Counted from the stretch's first letter, positions 1 to 9,201 are shown. The stretch is 64,000 nucleotides of DNA from Cellulosimicrobium arenosum (GCF_014837295.1 NZ_JACYHB010000010.1:91424-155423); one strand, 5' to 3'. Program-made: numbers and translations. The notes: generated by a model from the sequence alone, not told the origin.

Positions 1-212
1 CCCGCGAGACGCACGCGCTCGGTGCGCGCCGCGACCCACGACAGCAGCGTCCACGTGTCGAGGAAGCCCGGCTGGTACGGGTGGTCCTGGAACGTGACCA
101 GGTCGAGGCCCGCCTGCTCGGACGCGACCGCGAGGTCGACGACGTCGCGCGGCGACGCGGCGGTGGGGGTGATGAACGCGCCGAAGCGCAGGTCGTGGCC
201 GTAGTCGGGCAT
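1..212 (-). CDS. LLM-class flavin-dependent oxidoreductase, N-terminal part
   Basis: The first 70 residues of a bacterial-luciferase-like TIM-barrel oxidoreductase; the rest lies beyond the left edge. The reading (start ATG at 212, preceded by a GAGGGG ribosome site) begins MPDYGHDLRFGAFITP and continues with VVDLAVASEQAGLDLVTFQDHP, the typical first strand, helix and substrate/cofactor strand of this family. Family members use FMN or F420 to oxidise small molecules; the substrate cannot be read. It diverges from a MarR regulator across 90 bp that contain a palindrome, so co-regulation is likely. Partial, but the family call is firm. Confidence 0.8.
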   Translation of the reverse strand, partial: MPDYGHDLRFGAFITPTAASPRDVVDLAVASEQAGLDLVTFQDHPYQPGFLDTWTLLSWVAARTERVRLA

Positions 213-234
213 GGTCCCCTCGCGATCACTTTAG

Positions 235-265
235 GTTGCTGAACAGAACATATCTGCAACAGATA
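235..265. promoter_or_regulatory. Probable MarR operator between divergent genes
   Basis: A perfect inverted repeat TATCTG-CAA-CAGATA occupies 251-265, and a wider pair GTTGC...GCAAC spans 235-260. These AT-rich palindromes stand out in the GC-rich intergenic region between the divergent oxidoreductase and MarR genes. A TTGCTG at 236-241 with ACAGAT 17 bp later could be the marR promoter, so the site would overlap it. Binding by the adjacent MarR protein is inferred from position and symmetry. Confidence 0.55.
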
Positions 266-302
266 GATGGTGCAACCGCATTCCTGCCGGTATCCTGGGC
301 GG

Positions 303-845
303 ATGAGCACGACGACGACGCCCCCGGCGACAGAGCGCGACGCCGACCTGGGCTGGCATCTCGGCGTCCTCCTGCGCGGTTACCACGCGACGGTGGCGAC
401 CACGCTCGCGGACGTCCCCCACGGCCCGCGCGGCTACCAGGTCCTGGTCTCGGTCGTCCAGGGCGACCAGCCCACGCAGCTCGCCCTCGCCGAGCACCAC
501 GGCATCGACCGCACGGTCATGACGTACCTGGTCGACGACCTCGTCGCAGCAGGACTCGTCGAGCGGCAGCAGAACCCGACCGATCGCAGGGCCCGCCGCG
601 TCGTCGCGACGGCCGACGGCCGACGCCGGCTCGACGGCTGGGCGCGCGCGGTGCACGACGCCGAGGAGCAGCTCCTCCAGATGCTCTCGGACGACGAGCG
701 GAGCACGTTCCGCCACCTCGCCCGTCGGGTCGCGTGCGACCTGCGCGACATCGACTCCGGCACCGACCCGTGCGCCGTCGGTCCCCGTCAGTCCCCGGAG
801 CGCGGCTCCGGCGGCCCGGCCGCCTCCTCGTCGGCGCGCGCCTGA
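303..845 (+). CDS. MarR-family transcriptional regulator
   Basis: A 180-residue winged-helix regulator. The start is ATG 303 (MSTTTTPPATERDADLGWHL); an upstream ATG at 267 would overlap the palindrome and has no support. The DNA-binding region at about residues 55-105 contains TQLALAEHHGIDRTVMTYLV followed by the wing, where NPTDRRARRVVATADG is the signature MarR wing. MarR proteins are dimers released from DNA by small ligands. It probably controls the divergent flavin oxidoreductase and itself. The last 58 bp overlap the end of the convergent mrpG gene. The C-terminal 20 residues are low complexity. Confidence 0.85.
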   Translation: MSTTTTPPATERDADLGWHLGVLLRGYHATVATTLADVPHGPRGYQVLVSVVQGDQPTQLALAEHHGIDRTVMTYLVDDLVAAGLVERQQNPTDRRARRVVATADGRRRLDGWARAVHDAEEQLLQMLSDDERSTFRHLARRVACDLRDIDSGTDPCAVGPRQSPERGSGGPAASSSARA

Positions 846-1180
846 TCGCGCGTCAGCTCGTCGACGACGAGGTCGGCGGTGTCGACCTTGCCCGTGCGGA
901 ACCCGGCCCGGCCGACCATGTGCGCGGCCACGGGCGAGGACAGGAGCTGGAACACCACGACGAGCAGCAGGGTCGCGGCAGCGCCCCAGCTGTGCAGCCG
1001 CAGCGCCAGGCCCGCGAGCACGAGCACCAGCCCCAGCACCTGCGGCTTCGTCGCCGCGTGCATGCGGGCGAGCAGGTCGGGGAAGCGCATCACACCGACC
1101 CCGGCGGCGAGCGCGAGGAAGCCGCCGGTCAGCAGCAGCACCGCCGACGCGACGTCGGCGACCGCGATCCACCCGTCCAT
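788..1180 (-). CDS. mrpG: Mrp Na+/H+ antiporter subunit G
   Basis: A 130-residue membrane protein, last gene of the mrp operon. Three hydrophobic segments are visible at about residues 6-26, 40-60 and 65-83, with the family motif RFPDLLARMHAATKPQVLG between the first and second. MrpG is a small subunit of the multi-subunit cation/proton antiporter that exports Na+ or K+ using the proton gradient. Its ATG overlaps the mrpF stop by one base (TGATG), showing translational coupling. The tail is charged and acidic, longer than the minimal family length. Confidence 0.9.
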   Translation of the reverse strand: MDGWIAVADVASAVLLLTGGFLALAAGVGVMRFPDLLARMHAATKPQVLGLVLVLAGLALRLHSWGAAATLLLVVVFQLLSSPVAAHMVGRAGFRTGKVDTADLVVDELTRDQARADEEAAGPPEPRSGD

Positions 1181-1584
1181 CAGCGCACCTCCCCGTCCGG
1201 CCCGCCGCCGTGGTGCTCGGGGTCGACGGCGGCGCGTTCCTCGTCGTCCTCCGTCAGCCTCGCAGCCTCTTCCGCGGCGATCTCCTCGGCGGTCCGCACG
1301 CGGCCCTCCCCCTCCGGCTCGACCGACGCGAAGCGCGCGACGGTGACCGAGCTGACGAACCCGACGAGCGAGAGCACGACGAGCAGCGGGATCGTGTCGG
1401 TCCGACGCGAGAACGCCGCCTCGAGCGCGATGGCGCCCACGAGCGTCGTGGTGAACACGTCGAGCGCGATCGTGCGGTCGAGCGTGGACGGACCCCGCTC
1501 GACCCGCGCGACGGCGAGCACCGCCGCAGCGGCGAGCAGCACTCCGCACACCACGACCACCACGAGGAACCAGGTGTCGGTCAT
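1180..1584 (-). CDS. mrpF: Mrp Na+/H+ antiporter subunit F
   Basis: A 134-residue protein with three membrane segments in its first 85 residues and the family region RVERGPSTLDRTIALDVFTT. The last 45 residues are a charged, acidic extension rich in Glu, not part of the core subunit. It is the fifth gene of the operon; its ATG at 1584 overlaps the mrpE stop by 4 bp. MrpF is required for assembly and activity of the antiporter. The call rests on sequence motif and on the fixed gene order A(B)-C-D-E-F-G. Confidence 0.88.
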   Translation of the reverse strand: MTDTWFLVVVVVCGVLLAAAAVLAVARVERGPSTLDRTIALDVFTTTLVGAIALEAAFSRRTDTIPLLVVLSLVGFVSSVTVARFASVEPEGEGRVRTAEEIAAEEAARLTEDDEERAAVDPEHHGGGPDGEVR

Positions 1585-2231
1585 CGCTCCCCCTCGCTCG
1601 GCCGCGTGGTCTCGGCGGCCGGTGCCGCGGTCCGCCGGTCCGCCGTGGGCCCGCCGTCGTCGTGCAGGTAGAGCCCCGACCTGCGCAGGTCGGCGTTCGA
1701 CGCGAACGCACGCAGCACGCGAGCCTCGAGCGCCAGGGTGTCGGCGCGGACCTTCTCGATGCCGCCGGACTGGTCGACGTCCAACACGTGGACGTACAGC
1801 ATCCCGGTCAGGCGGTGCGCCTCGACGACGACCGATCCGGGCACGAGCGAGCACAGCTCGGCGGTCGCGGTCATGTAGACGTCGGACGGGTTGCGCAGCC
1901 GGATCCCGACGACGGCACCGCGCGGCGTCCGGCGCGGGTCGAGCGCGAGAGCGCTGACCTGGAAGGACGCGACGACGAGGTCGGCGACGAACCGGCCGGC
2001 GAGCACGAGGAACGGCCACGGCCGGAAGCCGCCGTGCGTCGCGACGGTCGGCAGCGGGAGGAACGTCACGACGGCGAAGCCGACGACGACGCCGGCGATC
2101 ACGTTCGCCCACGACAGGTCGCCCCACAGCATGACCCAGACGAGCGCGAGCCACGCGGCGGTCCGCCACTGCGTCGTCGCGCGCTCGAACCAGCCGGCGG
2201 TGACGGTTCGACGACGCGGGTGCAGGCTCAT
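1581..2231 (-). CDS. mrpE: Mrp Na+/H+ antiporter subunit E
   Basis: A 216-residue protein of the MrpE/MnhE family. After a basic N-terminus (MSLHPRRRTVTAG) come hydrophobic segments at about 28-65 and 75-95, then the cytoplasmic domain with ELCSLVPGSVVVE, the conserved family signature (residues about 130-142). The C-terminus is extended by about 40 polar residues. ATG 2231 overlaps the mrpD stop by 4 bp. MrpE is a structural subunit that scaffolds the small subunits of the complex. Confidence 0.9.
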   Translation of the reverse strand: MSLHPRRRTVTAGWFERATTQWRTAAWLALVWVMLWGDLSWANVIAGVVVGFAVVTFLPLPTVATHGGFRPWPFLVLAGRFVADLVVASFQVSALALDPRRTPRGAVVGIRLRNPSDVYMTATAELCSLVPGSVVVEAHRLTGMLYVHVLDVDQSGGIEKVRADTLALEARVLRAFASNADLRRSGLYLHDDGGPTADRRTAAPAAETTRPSEGER

Positions 2232-3835
2232 CCGTCGCCTCCCTCGTCCGTCCCGCCGGTCTCCTCGAGCGGCGGCTCGTCGGTCGCGACCTCGTTCGAC
2301 TCGCCCTCGCCGCGGTCCCCCTTGGAGAAGACCGCGTCGACGTAGGAGTGGCCGTCGAGCAGCGTCCCGGCCGCCCGCTCGGAGTAGGCGTAGAGGGGCC
2401 CGGCGACCACGGTGAGGCCCAGCCCGAGCACGACGAGCGCAGCGGCCGGCCCCACCATGCCGCGCGGGAGGCGCGTGTCGGTGGGGATCTCGGCCGGCGC
2501 CGTCTGCCAGAACGCCTTGTTCCAGGCCTTGACGATCGCGTACAGCGTGAGCAGCGACGTGACGACGGACCCCACGACCAGCACCCAGGTCAGCCACGTG
2601 TCCTGGGCGATGCCCTCCTGGACGAGGCCGAGCTTGCCGAGGAACCCGGACATCGGCGGGATGCCCGCCAGGTTCATCGCGGGGATGAAGAACAGGATCG
2701 CGAGCCCGGGTGCGAGCTTGGCCAGGCCACCGAGCCGGTCGAGCGACGTCGACCCGCCGCGCCGCTCCACGAGCCCGACGACGAGGAACAGCGTCGTCTG
2801 GACCGTGATGTGGTGCACGACGTAGAAGATCGCCGCGGACATGCCGGGCTCCGTCGCGAGCGAGATGCCGAAGATCATGAACCCGACATGGCTCACCAGC
2901 GTGAACGAGAGCAGTCGTTTGATGTCGTTCTGCGCGACCGCGCCGAGGATCCCCACGAGCATGGTCAGCAGCGCGAGCCACATGAGCACCGTGTCCGCGT
3001 GCCCCTCGGGGAACAGCAGCGTCTGGGTCCGGATGATCGCGTAGACGCCCACCTTGGTGAGCAGGCCGGCGAACACCGCGGTGACGGGCGCGGGCGCGGT
3101 CGGGTAGGAGTCCGGCAACCACGCGGACAGCGGGAAGATCGCGGCCTTGATCCCGAACGCGAGCAGCAGCAGGAGCTGGATGACGAGCCGCACCCCCGGA
3201 TCGATGTCGGCGAAGCGTTCCGAGAGCTGTGCGAGGTTCACCGTCCCGGTCGCGGCGTACGTGACCGCGATGGCCACGAGGAAGATCACCGACGAGAGCA
3301 GCGCCACGACGACGTAGATCGACCCGGCACGGATGCGTTCGCCGGTCCCGCCGAGCGTCAGCAGGACGTAGCTCGCGGCGAGGAAGACCTCGAACCCGAC
3401 GTACAGGTTGAACAGGTCGCCCGACAGGAACGCGTTGAACACGCCCGCGGCGAGCACCATGTACGTCGGGTGGTAGATGGCGGTGGGTATCGACGCGTCG
3501 TCGCCCGCGGCGTCGTCCGCCACGCCCTGCGCGAGCGAGTACAGCAGCACGCACAGCATGACGATGCTCGACACCGTGAGCATGAGCGCGGACAGCCGGT
3601 CCGCGACCAGGTCGATCCCCACCGGCGCGGCCCAGCCGCCGACGTCGACCACCACCGGGCCCGAGTCCGCGGCGACGAGCAGCACGACGGAGATGGCCAC
3701 CACGGCCGAGAGCGTGACGACGGTGATGATCCGCTGCGCACGGGAGTGCCGCCACAGCGCGAGCGTCAGCCCGGCGGCGAAGAGCGGGAGCATGACGGGC
3801 AGGGGGACCACGTACTGCGCGGCGTCGGGGGTCAT
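2228..3835 (-). CDS. mrpD: Mrp Na+/H+ antiporter subunit D
   Basis: A 535-residue polytopic membrane protein related to the proton-pumping subunits of respiratory complex I. It carries the antiporter core with IKAAIFPLSAWLPDSYPTAP and the following VTAVFAGLLTKVGVYAIIR, including the lysines of the proton path. About 14 membrane helices can be counted. The final 35 residues are acidic. ATG 3835 overlaps the mrpC stop by 4 bp. Together with MrpA it forms the ion-translocating part of the complex. Confidence 0.93.
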   Translation of the reverse strand: MTPDAAQYVVPLPVMLPLFAAGLTLALWRHSRAQRIITVVTLSAVVAISVVLLVAADSGPVVVDVGGWAAPVGIDLVADRLSALMLTVSSIVMLCVLLYSLAQGVADDAAGDDASIPTAIYHPTYMVLAAGVFNAFLSGDLFNLYVGFEVFLAASYVLLTLGGTGERIRAGSIYVVVALLSSVIFLVAIAVTYAATGTVNLAQLSERFADIDPGVRLVIQLLLLLAFGIKAAIFPLSAWLPDSYPTAPAPVTAVFAGLLTKVGVYAIIRTQTLLFPEGHADTVLMWLALLTMLVGILGAVAQNDIKRLLSFTLVSHVGFMIFGISLATEPGMSAAIFYVVHHITVQTTLFLVVGLVERRGGSTSLDRLGGLAKLAPGLAILFFIPAMNLAGIPPMSGFLGKLGLVQEGIAQDTWLTWVLVVGSVVTSLLTLYAIVKAWNKAFWQTAPAEIPTDTRLPRGMVGPAAALVVLGLGLTVVAGPLYAYSERAAGTLLDGHSYVDAVFSKGDRGEGESNEVATDEPPLEETGGTDEGGDG

Positions 3836-4371
3836 CGTGGCTCCCTCGTCGTGCGGCCTTCGGCGTCGTCGGTGCCGTCGGTGCCGTCGGTGCCGTCCGC
3901 ACTGTCGGTGCCCGTCTCGTCGCGCACCTGTGCCGCCTCGTCGTCGAGCGTCTCCCCGCTCTCCTCGCTGTCGGTGTCGGTGAACGCCGGTGCGTTGCGC
4001 GCGGCGTGGCGTGCGACGCGGCGGTCCTCGAGGTCGTCCTGCACCTCGTCGTGCCCGTGGAGCTGCCACGAGCGGTAGGCCATCGCGAGGACGAACGCGG
4101 TGATGCCGAGCGTGATGACGATCGCGGTCAGCACCATCGCCTGCACGAGCGGGTCGCTCATCTCGTCCTCGGGCGTGGTCCCGACCAGCGGCGCACCGCC
4201 CGAGCGGCCGCCCGCGACGAGGAACAGCAGGTTCGCGCCGTTGCCCATCAGGATGAACCCGAGGAGCACGCGCGTGAGGCTGCGCTCCAGCAGGAGGTAG
4301 ACCCCCGCGGCGAACAGCACCCCGATCGCGAGGACGAGGGCGAGGCTGGGCGTGGTGTCGATGACGTTCAC
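3832..4371 (-). CDS. mrpC: Mrp Na+/H+ antiporter subunit C
   Basis: A 179-residue protein homologous to NuoK. The start is GTG 4371 (VNVIDTTPSLAL), 7 bp after the mrpA stop. Three membrane helices occupy about residues 8-28, 33-55 and 80-105, with GFILMGNGANLLFLV and DPLVQAMVLTAIVI as family motifs. The C-terminal 75 residues are a polar acidic extension ending in a run of Asp-Gly-Thr units (DGTDGTDGTDD), coded by short tandem repeats near 3870-3900, which is not part of the conserved subunit. Confidence 0.92.
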   Translation of the reverse strand: MNVIDTTPSLALVLAIGVLFAAGVYLLLERSLTRVLLGFILMGNGANLLFLVAGGRSGGAPLVGTTPEDEMSDPLVQAMVLTAIVITLGITAFVLAMAYRSWQLHGHDEVQDDLEDRRVARHAARNAPAFTDTDSEESGETLDDEAAQVRDETGTDSADGTDGTDGTDDAEGRTTREPR

Positions 4372-4378
4372 GGGGCGC

Positions 4379-7300
4379 TCACCTCCTCCCGCCGCCGACG
4401 GCGTCGGGCTCCATGGCCTCGAACGGCCCGGTGTCCTCGCCCGGGTCGCGACCGGTCTCGGCGCGCTCGGCGTGCCGGTCGATCTCGGCGCCGAGCGTGC
4501 GCAGGATGTCGAGGACGAGCCCGACGACGAGGAGGAACACACCGAGATCGAAGAACAAGGACGTCACGAGGTGGACGTCGCCGAGCACGGGCACGTGCAG
4601 GTCGAAGGTCTGGCTGTACAGCGCCTTGCCGGTGAGGAGCAGCGAGACCAGCCCGACGCCCGCGGACAGGAACATCCCGGTCCCCAGCAGGATGCCCGGG
4701 TGGATCGGGGCGGCCTCGCCGAGCTCGTAGCGCCCGCCCGCGAGATAGCGCACGATCAGCGCGATCCCCACGACCAGCCCTGCGGCGAACCCGCCGCCGG
4801 GCGCGTTGTGGCCCGAGAAGAGCAGGAACAGGGCGAACACGATCATGGCGTGGAAGATCACGCGCGTGACGACCTCGAAGATGACGGAGCGCCGCCGGGG
4901 CGCGAGGGTGCGCCCGGCGTTGAGCCACACGACCATGCGGGGCTGGGCGTCGTCGGTCACGCCGTGGCGCCGCAGCGCCGCGTGCGGGTCGGTGCCGTCG
5001 GACCAGACGCCGGCACCTTCGCGGGTCGCGGAGCGCGCGTCGCGCGCTCGCATGATCTCGCCGCTGCGCGTGCGCAGGAACACGAGCGACGCGACGCCGG
5101 TGGCGGCCGCGAGGAGCACCGAGATCTCCAGCATCGTGTCCCACGCCCGGATGTCGACGAGCGTGACGTTGACGATGTTCTTGCCGCCGCCGTACTCGTA
5201 GGCCTCCGCGGGAAAGTCCACGGACACCGGCGTCGCGATCCGCGCGAGGGGGGCGACGAGCGCGAGACCCATCATGACGACCCCGACGCCGACACCGACT
5301 CCGAGGCGCACCCACCGGCTCGCGGCGAGCGGCCGGTCCGAGAAGTACGGGGGCAGGCGCCGCAGGACGAGCACGATGATGACCAGGGTGATGGTCTCGA
5401 CGAGCACCTGGGTGAGCGCGAGGTCCGGCGCGCCGTGCAGCAGGAACAGCGCCGCGTTGCCGTACCCGGCCACGCCCACGAGGAGCACGGCCTTGAGCCG
5501 GCGCCGAGACCTCGCCGCCAGCACGGACGCGACGCAGATCAGGCCCACCGTGACGAGCTGCGCGGGCCGGTCCCACGCCGTCACGTCGCGCGGCCAGGCC
5601 GTGCGCGCGAACATCACCCCGCCGGGTCCGACGACGAGGACCACGAGGATCGCGCCGAGGTAGAACGGCAACGAACCACGCTGAGTGAGCGCGGTGACGT
5701 CGGCCGCGAGGTCGTCGAGTCGCCGCATCACCCGGCGGTAGACGACGTCGGCCTCGAGGATGCGCCACAGCGACGCCTGGAAGCGCTCGACCCGCGAGCG
5801 CTGCCAGAACAGCACTGCCCCCACGCCCAGCACGAGCGCGGTCAGCCCGAGGGCGGGCGTGACACCGGCCCAGAGCACCAGGTGGCCGGGCTCCCCCGCC
5901 GGGTACGTGTCGGCGTACGGTGCCAGCAGCCTGTCGCCCAGGTGGGGCACCAGGCCGGCCGCGAGCCCGAGCACGGCGAGGACGAGCGCGGGCGCGACGA
6001 GCTGCACCGGCTGCCGGCGGAGCCGGGCCGGGTCGATCGGTGGTTCGTCCGACTCGGCGAGCGGACCGCGGCCCGGCCGGAGGTCGACGTGCTCGTTCGC
6101 GCGTGCCGGGGCGTGCAGATGGCTCTTGGACCAGAACGCCCCCCACCAGAACCTCAGCCCGTACGCGACCGTCAGCATCGACCCCACGACGACGGACCAC
6201 AGCACGACGAGCGCCACCCACCGCGGCCCGTCGGTGTGCAGCAACGCCTCGAGCGCCGCCTCCTTCGCGACGTAGCCGGCGAAGGGCAGCAGCCCGATCA
6301 TCGACGCGGTCGCGAGCCCGCCCGCGAGGGCCGTCCACGGCAGGGCCCGTCCGACCCCCGTGAGCCGGCGCAGGTCCCGGGTCCCGGCCGCGGCGTCCAC
6401 GACCCCGACGACGAGGAACAGCGACGCCTTGAACATGGCGTGGGCGCCGATCATCGCGAGCCCGGCGAGCGCGGCCCCCCGCGTGCCGAGGCCGACGAGC
6501 AGGATGATCAGACCGAGCTGGCTCACGGTGCCGAACGCGAGGACCAGCTTGAGGTCGTACTGGCGCAGCGCCCGGTACCCGCCGACGAGGAGCGTGCCCG
6601 CGCCGAGCGCGATCACGATCGTCCGCCACACCGTGGTGTCCGCGTAGGCGGGTGCGAACCGCGCGACGAGGTAGACGCCCGCCTTGACCATCGCGGCGGC
6701 GTGCAGGTACGCGCTGACCGGCGTCGGCGCCGCCATCGCGGCGGGGAGCCAGAAGTGCAGCGGGATCAGGGCCGACTTGCTGACGGCGCCGACGAGGATG
6801 CACACGACCGCCGCGGTGACCGCGCCACCGGTGGGCGGGTCCGCCACGATCTCCGAGAGCCGGTAGGTCCCGGCCTGGACCCCCAGCACGACCAGGCCCA
6901 CGAACATCGCGAGACCGCCCGCGGTCGTGATGACGATCGCCTGCATCGCCGCGCGCCGGCTCGCCTTGCGGTCCGCGTAGTGCCCGATCAGCAGGTAGGA
7001 GAAGACGGTGGTCAGCTCCCAGAACACGAACAGGAGCAGCACGTCGTCGGCCACCACGAGGCCGACCATCGCCCCCGCGAACGCCGTCAGCACGCCGCCG
7101 AAGCGCCCGAGACCGTGCGCGGTCCGCGAGAAGTACGCGGAGCAGTAGACGAGGACGAGCGCTCCCACGCCGCCGACGAGGAGCAGCATGAGCCACGACA
7201 ACGTGTCCATGCGGAACGCCAGCTCGAGGCCGAGGCCGGGGACCCACTCGACCACCTGCACCGGCTGCTGCCCGTGCATCACCCGCTCGGTCCACGCGAG

Positions 7301-7423
7301 CGCGTAGGCGGCGGCCGAGGCCGGGGCCAGCGCCATCACCAGGAACGCACGACGACCGAGGAACGAGACGAGCGCGGGCGCACCGAGTGCCATCGCGAGA
7401 TGCGCGAGGAGCACGTAGAGCAC
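4379..7423 (-). CDS. mrpA: Mrp antiporter subunit A fused to subunit B
   Basis: A 1014-residue membrane protein, first gene of the operon. Residues 1-500 form the NuoL-like antiporter module with VFWELTTVFSYLLIG (Glu near 136) and VSKSALIPLHFWLPAAM (Lys near 216). After the MrpA-specific middle, residues about 830-960 form an MnhB domain (LLFSGHNAPGGGFAAGLVVG), so the separate mrpB gene is absent, as in many actinobacteria. The start is GTG 7423 with GGAG 6 bases upstream; no ATG near it is better placed. The complex exports Na+ and supports pH and salt tolerance. Confidence 0.93.
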   Translation of the reverse strand: MLYVLLAHLAMALGAPALVSFLGRRAFLVMALAPASAAAYALAWTERVMHGQQPVQVVEWVPGLGLELAFRMDTLSWLMLLLVGGVGALVLVYCSAYFSRTAHGLGRFGGVLTAFAGAMVGLVVADDVLLLFVFWELTTVFSYLLIGHYADRKASRRAAMQAIVITTAGGLAMFVGLVVLGVQAGTYRLSEIVADPPTGGAVTAAVVCILVGAVSKSALIPLHFWLPAAMAAPTPVSAYLHAAAMVKAGVYLVARFAPAYADTTVWRTIVIALGAGTLLVGGYRALRQYDLKLVLAFGTVSQLGLIILLVGLGTRGAALAGLAMIGAHAMFKASLFLVVGVVDAAAGTRDLRRLTGVGRALPWTALAGGLATASMIGLLPFAGYVAKEAALEALLHTDGPRWVALVVLWSVVVGSMLTVAYGLRFWWGAFWSKSHLHAPARANEHVDLRPGRGPLAESDEPPIDPARLRRQPVQLVAPALVLAVLGLAAGLVPHLGDRLLAPYADTYPAGEPGHLVLWAGVTPALGLTALVLGVGAVLFWQRSRVERFQASLWRILEADVVYRRVMRRLDDLAADVTALTQRGSLPFYLGAILVVLVVGPGGVMFARTAWPRDVTAWDRPAQLVTVGLICVASVLAARSRRRLKAVLLVGVAGYGNAALFLLHGAPDLALTQVLVETITLVIIVLVLRRLPPYFSDRPLAASRWVRLGVGVGVGVVMMGLALVAPLARIATPVSVDFPAEAYEYGGGKNIVNVTLVDIRAWDTMLEISVLLAAATGVASLVFLRTRSGEIMRARDARSATREGAGVWSDGTDPHAALRRHGVTDDAQPRMVVWLNAGRTLAPRRRSVIFEVVTRVIFHAMIVFALFLLFSGHNAPGGGFAAGLVVGIALIVRYLAGGRYELGEAAPIHPGILLGTGMFLSAGVGLVSLLLTGKALYSQTFDLHVPVLGDVHLVTSLFFDLGVFLLVVGLVLDILRTLGAEIDRHAERAETGRDPGEDTGPFEAMEPDAVGGGRR

Positions 7424-7464
7424 GGGCCGCTCCGTCCGGGTCGGGGGCGGGGTGGGCAGGAACC

Positions 7465-7486
7465 ATTTTATCGGTCCGCGACCGAT
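7465..7486 (-). promoter_or_regulatory. mrp operon -10 box and palindromic operator
   Basis: Upstream of mrpA the minus strand reads ATCGGTC-GCG-GACCGAT (7486 to 7470), a perfect 7-bp inverted repeat, immediately followed by TAAAAT (7470 to 7465), a good -10 box about 42 bp before the mrpA start. The palindrome lies in the promoter spacer and touches the -10 box, where a bound repressor would block transcription. The regulator is unknown. The mRNA leader of about 35 bases contains the ribosome site. Confidence 0.5.
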
Positions 7487-7525
7487 GCTCCGTGCCGTGG
7501 CTGCCGACCGGGCCCTACGCCGAGG

Positions 7526-8611
7526 TCAGAGGTCCTCGGGCTCGACGAGGAACTCCGACTCGTCGGCGATCTCCCCGCCCGCGGCGGCGTGCAGGGTCCG
7601 GGTGATCGCCGCGACGGCCTCGCCCGCGCGCTTGCGCGCGACTCGGTGCTCGAGCGACGGGTGCTCCTGCTGGGACTCGACGAGGTCTCGCGGCTCCCAG
7701 CGCACGCGGTAGCAGACCGCTCCCTGCGACGCCCACGGCAGCGCGCGCAGCAGCAGCGGGAGCCGGTCCTCGCCGCCGACCTCGACCGCGACCATGCCGT
7801 CCATCGCCAGGTCGACCAGCAGGCCGTACCCGTCGAGGACCGTCCCGGTCGTCAGCGCCGCGATGTCCACGTCGTCGGCCCGGGCGTGGATCGCGCGCCG
7901 CAGCTCGGGGTCCATCTGCTCGCCCGGGTACAGCGGCAGCTCGCCGATCCCGCGCGGAGGTCCCCCGTACGACCGCCCCTCCGTCGCGAGCGTGACACGC
8001 GGGTGCAGCCGCGCGACGACCGCCCGCGCGGCGTCCGGGTCCAGCCAGACGTCGGAGTACAGCGTCATGTCGATCGCCGCCCCCGGGTCCGGGGTGAGAA
8101 CCACCGCGGGCGCGGCCGGGTTCCCGACGTCGGTCCGCAGCGAACCGCCCAGGCGGCGTGCCGTCGCGACGAGCCACGCGACGACACGCTCCTCCTCGCG
8201 TGCCGGCATGCCGCCGGGAAAGGCACGGGCGATCCCGTCGCGGTCCCCGCCGCCGGGGTACGGCGCCTCGCCGCGCTCGCGCGGGCACACGACGTCGAAC
8301 ACCATCTCGGTGCCCGGGGGCAGGCCGGCGCCCGACGGCGCGTACGGGCCCGTGAGCGTCGTGTGGCGGGAGGTGCGCAGCACACCGGGCTGCCCCGGGC
8401 CCACGGTCCGCGCCGGCGGCACGAGCGGGTCGGTCCCCGCCGGGGCGGCGTCCCAGCGCGCCCCGCCGAACCGGGACAGCGCGAGGGTCTCGAGCTCGTC
8501 GACCAGCACGTCGCCAGGCAGCGCGAGCAGGTGCCGCGACTGGTACGACTGCGCAGATCCGACCCCGTGGGGGTCGGGGAGCGGGAGGAGCCGGGTCGTC
8601 GGGGGAACCAT
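7526..8611 (-). CDS. Conserved protein of unknown function
   Basis: I do not recognise this 361-residue protein. ATG 8611 (MVPPTTRLLPLPDPHG) is chosen because it follows dcd by 14 bp; a longer reading would overlap dcd. It is soluble, without signal peptide or membrane helix, rich in Pro, Arg and acidic residues. Conserved-looking stretches are VDLAMDGMVAVEVGGEDRLP near residue 265 and FLVEPEDL at the end. It shares direction with dcd and is probably co-transcribed with it. Composition matches its neighbours, with no sign of transfer. Confidence 0.65.
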   Translation of the reverse strand: MVPPTTRLLPLPDPHGVGSAQSYQSRHLLALPGDVLVDELETLALSRFGGARWDAAPAGTDPLVPPARTVGPGQPGVLRTSRHTTLTGPYAPSGAGLPPGTEMVFDVVCPRERGEAPYPGGGDRDGIARAFPGGMPAREEERVVAWLVATARRLGGSLRTDVGNPAAPAVVLTPDPGAAIDMTLYSDVWLDPDAARAVVARLHPRVTLATEGRSYGGPPRGIGELPLYPGEQMDPELRRAIHARADDVDIAALTTGTVLDGYGLLVDLAMDGMVAVEVGGEDRLPLLLRALPWASQGAVCYRVRWEPRDLVESQQEHPSLEHRVARKRAGEAVAAITRTLHAAAGGEIADESEFLVEPEDL

Positions 8612-8625
8612 GGTCCGAGGGCTCC

Positions 8626-9201
8626 TCACACGTCCGTCCGGTGGAAACCCTGCCACGAGCGCGACGCCGTCGGGCCGCGCTGGCCCTGGTACCGCGACCC
8701 GTACACGCTCGATCCGTAGGGGTTCTCGGCGGGCGAGGAGAGGCGGAAGAAGCAGGTCTGGCCGATCTTCATCCCCGGCCACAGGGTGATCGGGAGCGTC
8801 GCGACGTTGCTCAGCTCGAGAGTCACGTGCCCGGAGAACCCGGGATCGATGAACCCGGCCGTGGAGTGCGTCAGCAGCCCGAGCCGGCCGAGGCTGGACT
8901 TGCCCTCGAGCCGGGCCGCGACGTCGTCGGGCAGCGTGACCGACTCGAACGTGGAGCCGAGGACGAACTCCCCCGGGTGCAGGACGAACGACTCGCCCGG
9001 CTCGACCTCGACGAGACGCGTCAGGTCCGGCTGCTCCTGCGAGGGGTCGATGAACGGGTACTTGTGGTTGTCGAACAACCGGAAGTACCGGTCGAGGCGC
9101 ACGTCGATGCTCGACGGCTGCAGCATGCTCGGGTCGTACGGCTCGAGGCGGACACGCCCGGCGTCGAGCTCGGCGCGGATGTCGCGGTCGGAGAGCAGCA
9201 C
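8626..9201 (-). CDS. dcd: dCTP deaminase
   Basis: A 191-residue trimeric enzyme that converts dCTP to dUTP, feeding dTMP synthesis; the actinobacterial type may also hydrolyse dUTP to dUMP. Start is GTG 9201 giving [17 protein letters not shown], the standard N-terminus. Family motifs include [16 protein letters not shown], the [10 protein letters not shown] strand and [20 protein letters not shown] with the catalytic Glu and Ser-Ser-Leu-Gly-Arg substrate loop, then [15 protein letters not shown]. Length is normal for the family. It faces the next gene on the other strand across 84 bp. Confidence 0.97.
   Translation of the reverse strand: MLLSDRDIRAELDAGRVRLEPYDPSMLQPSSIDVRLDRYFRLFDNHKYPFIDPSQEQPDLTRLVEVEPGESFVLHPGEFVLGSTFESVTLPDDVAARLEGKSSLGRLGLLTHSTAGFIDPGFSGHVTLELSNVATLPITLWPGMKIGQTCFFRLSSPAENPYGSSVYGSRYQGQRGPTASRSWQGFHRTDV

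Noticed and set aside
236..1957. Very long open frames on the strand opposite the mrp operon
   Set aside because: Arg/Pro/Gly-rich composition typical of antisense GC-rich frames; the mrp genes explain the region.
4352..8719. A 1455-codon plus-strand open frame
   Set aside because: It is antisense to mrpA, mrpC and dcd, has no domain, and repeats acidic and His/Arg codons expected from antisense reading.
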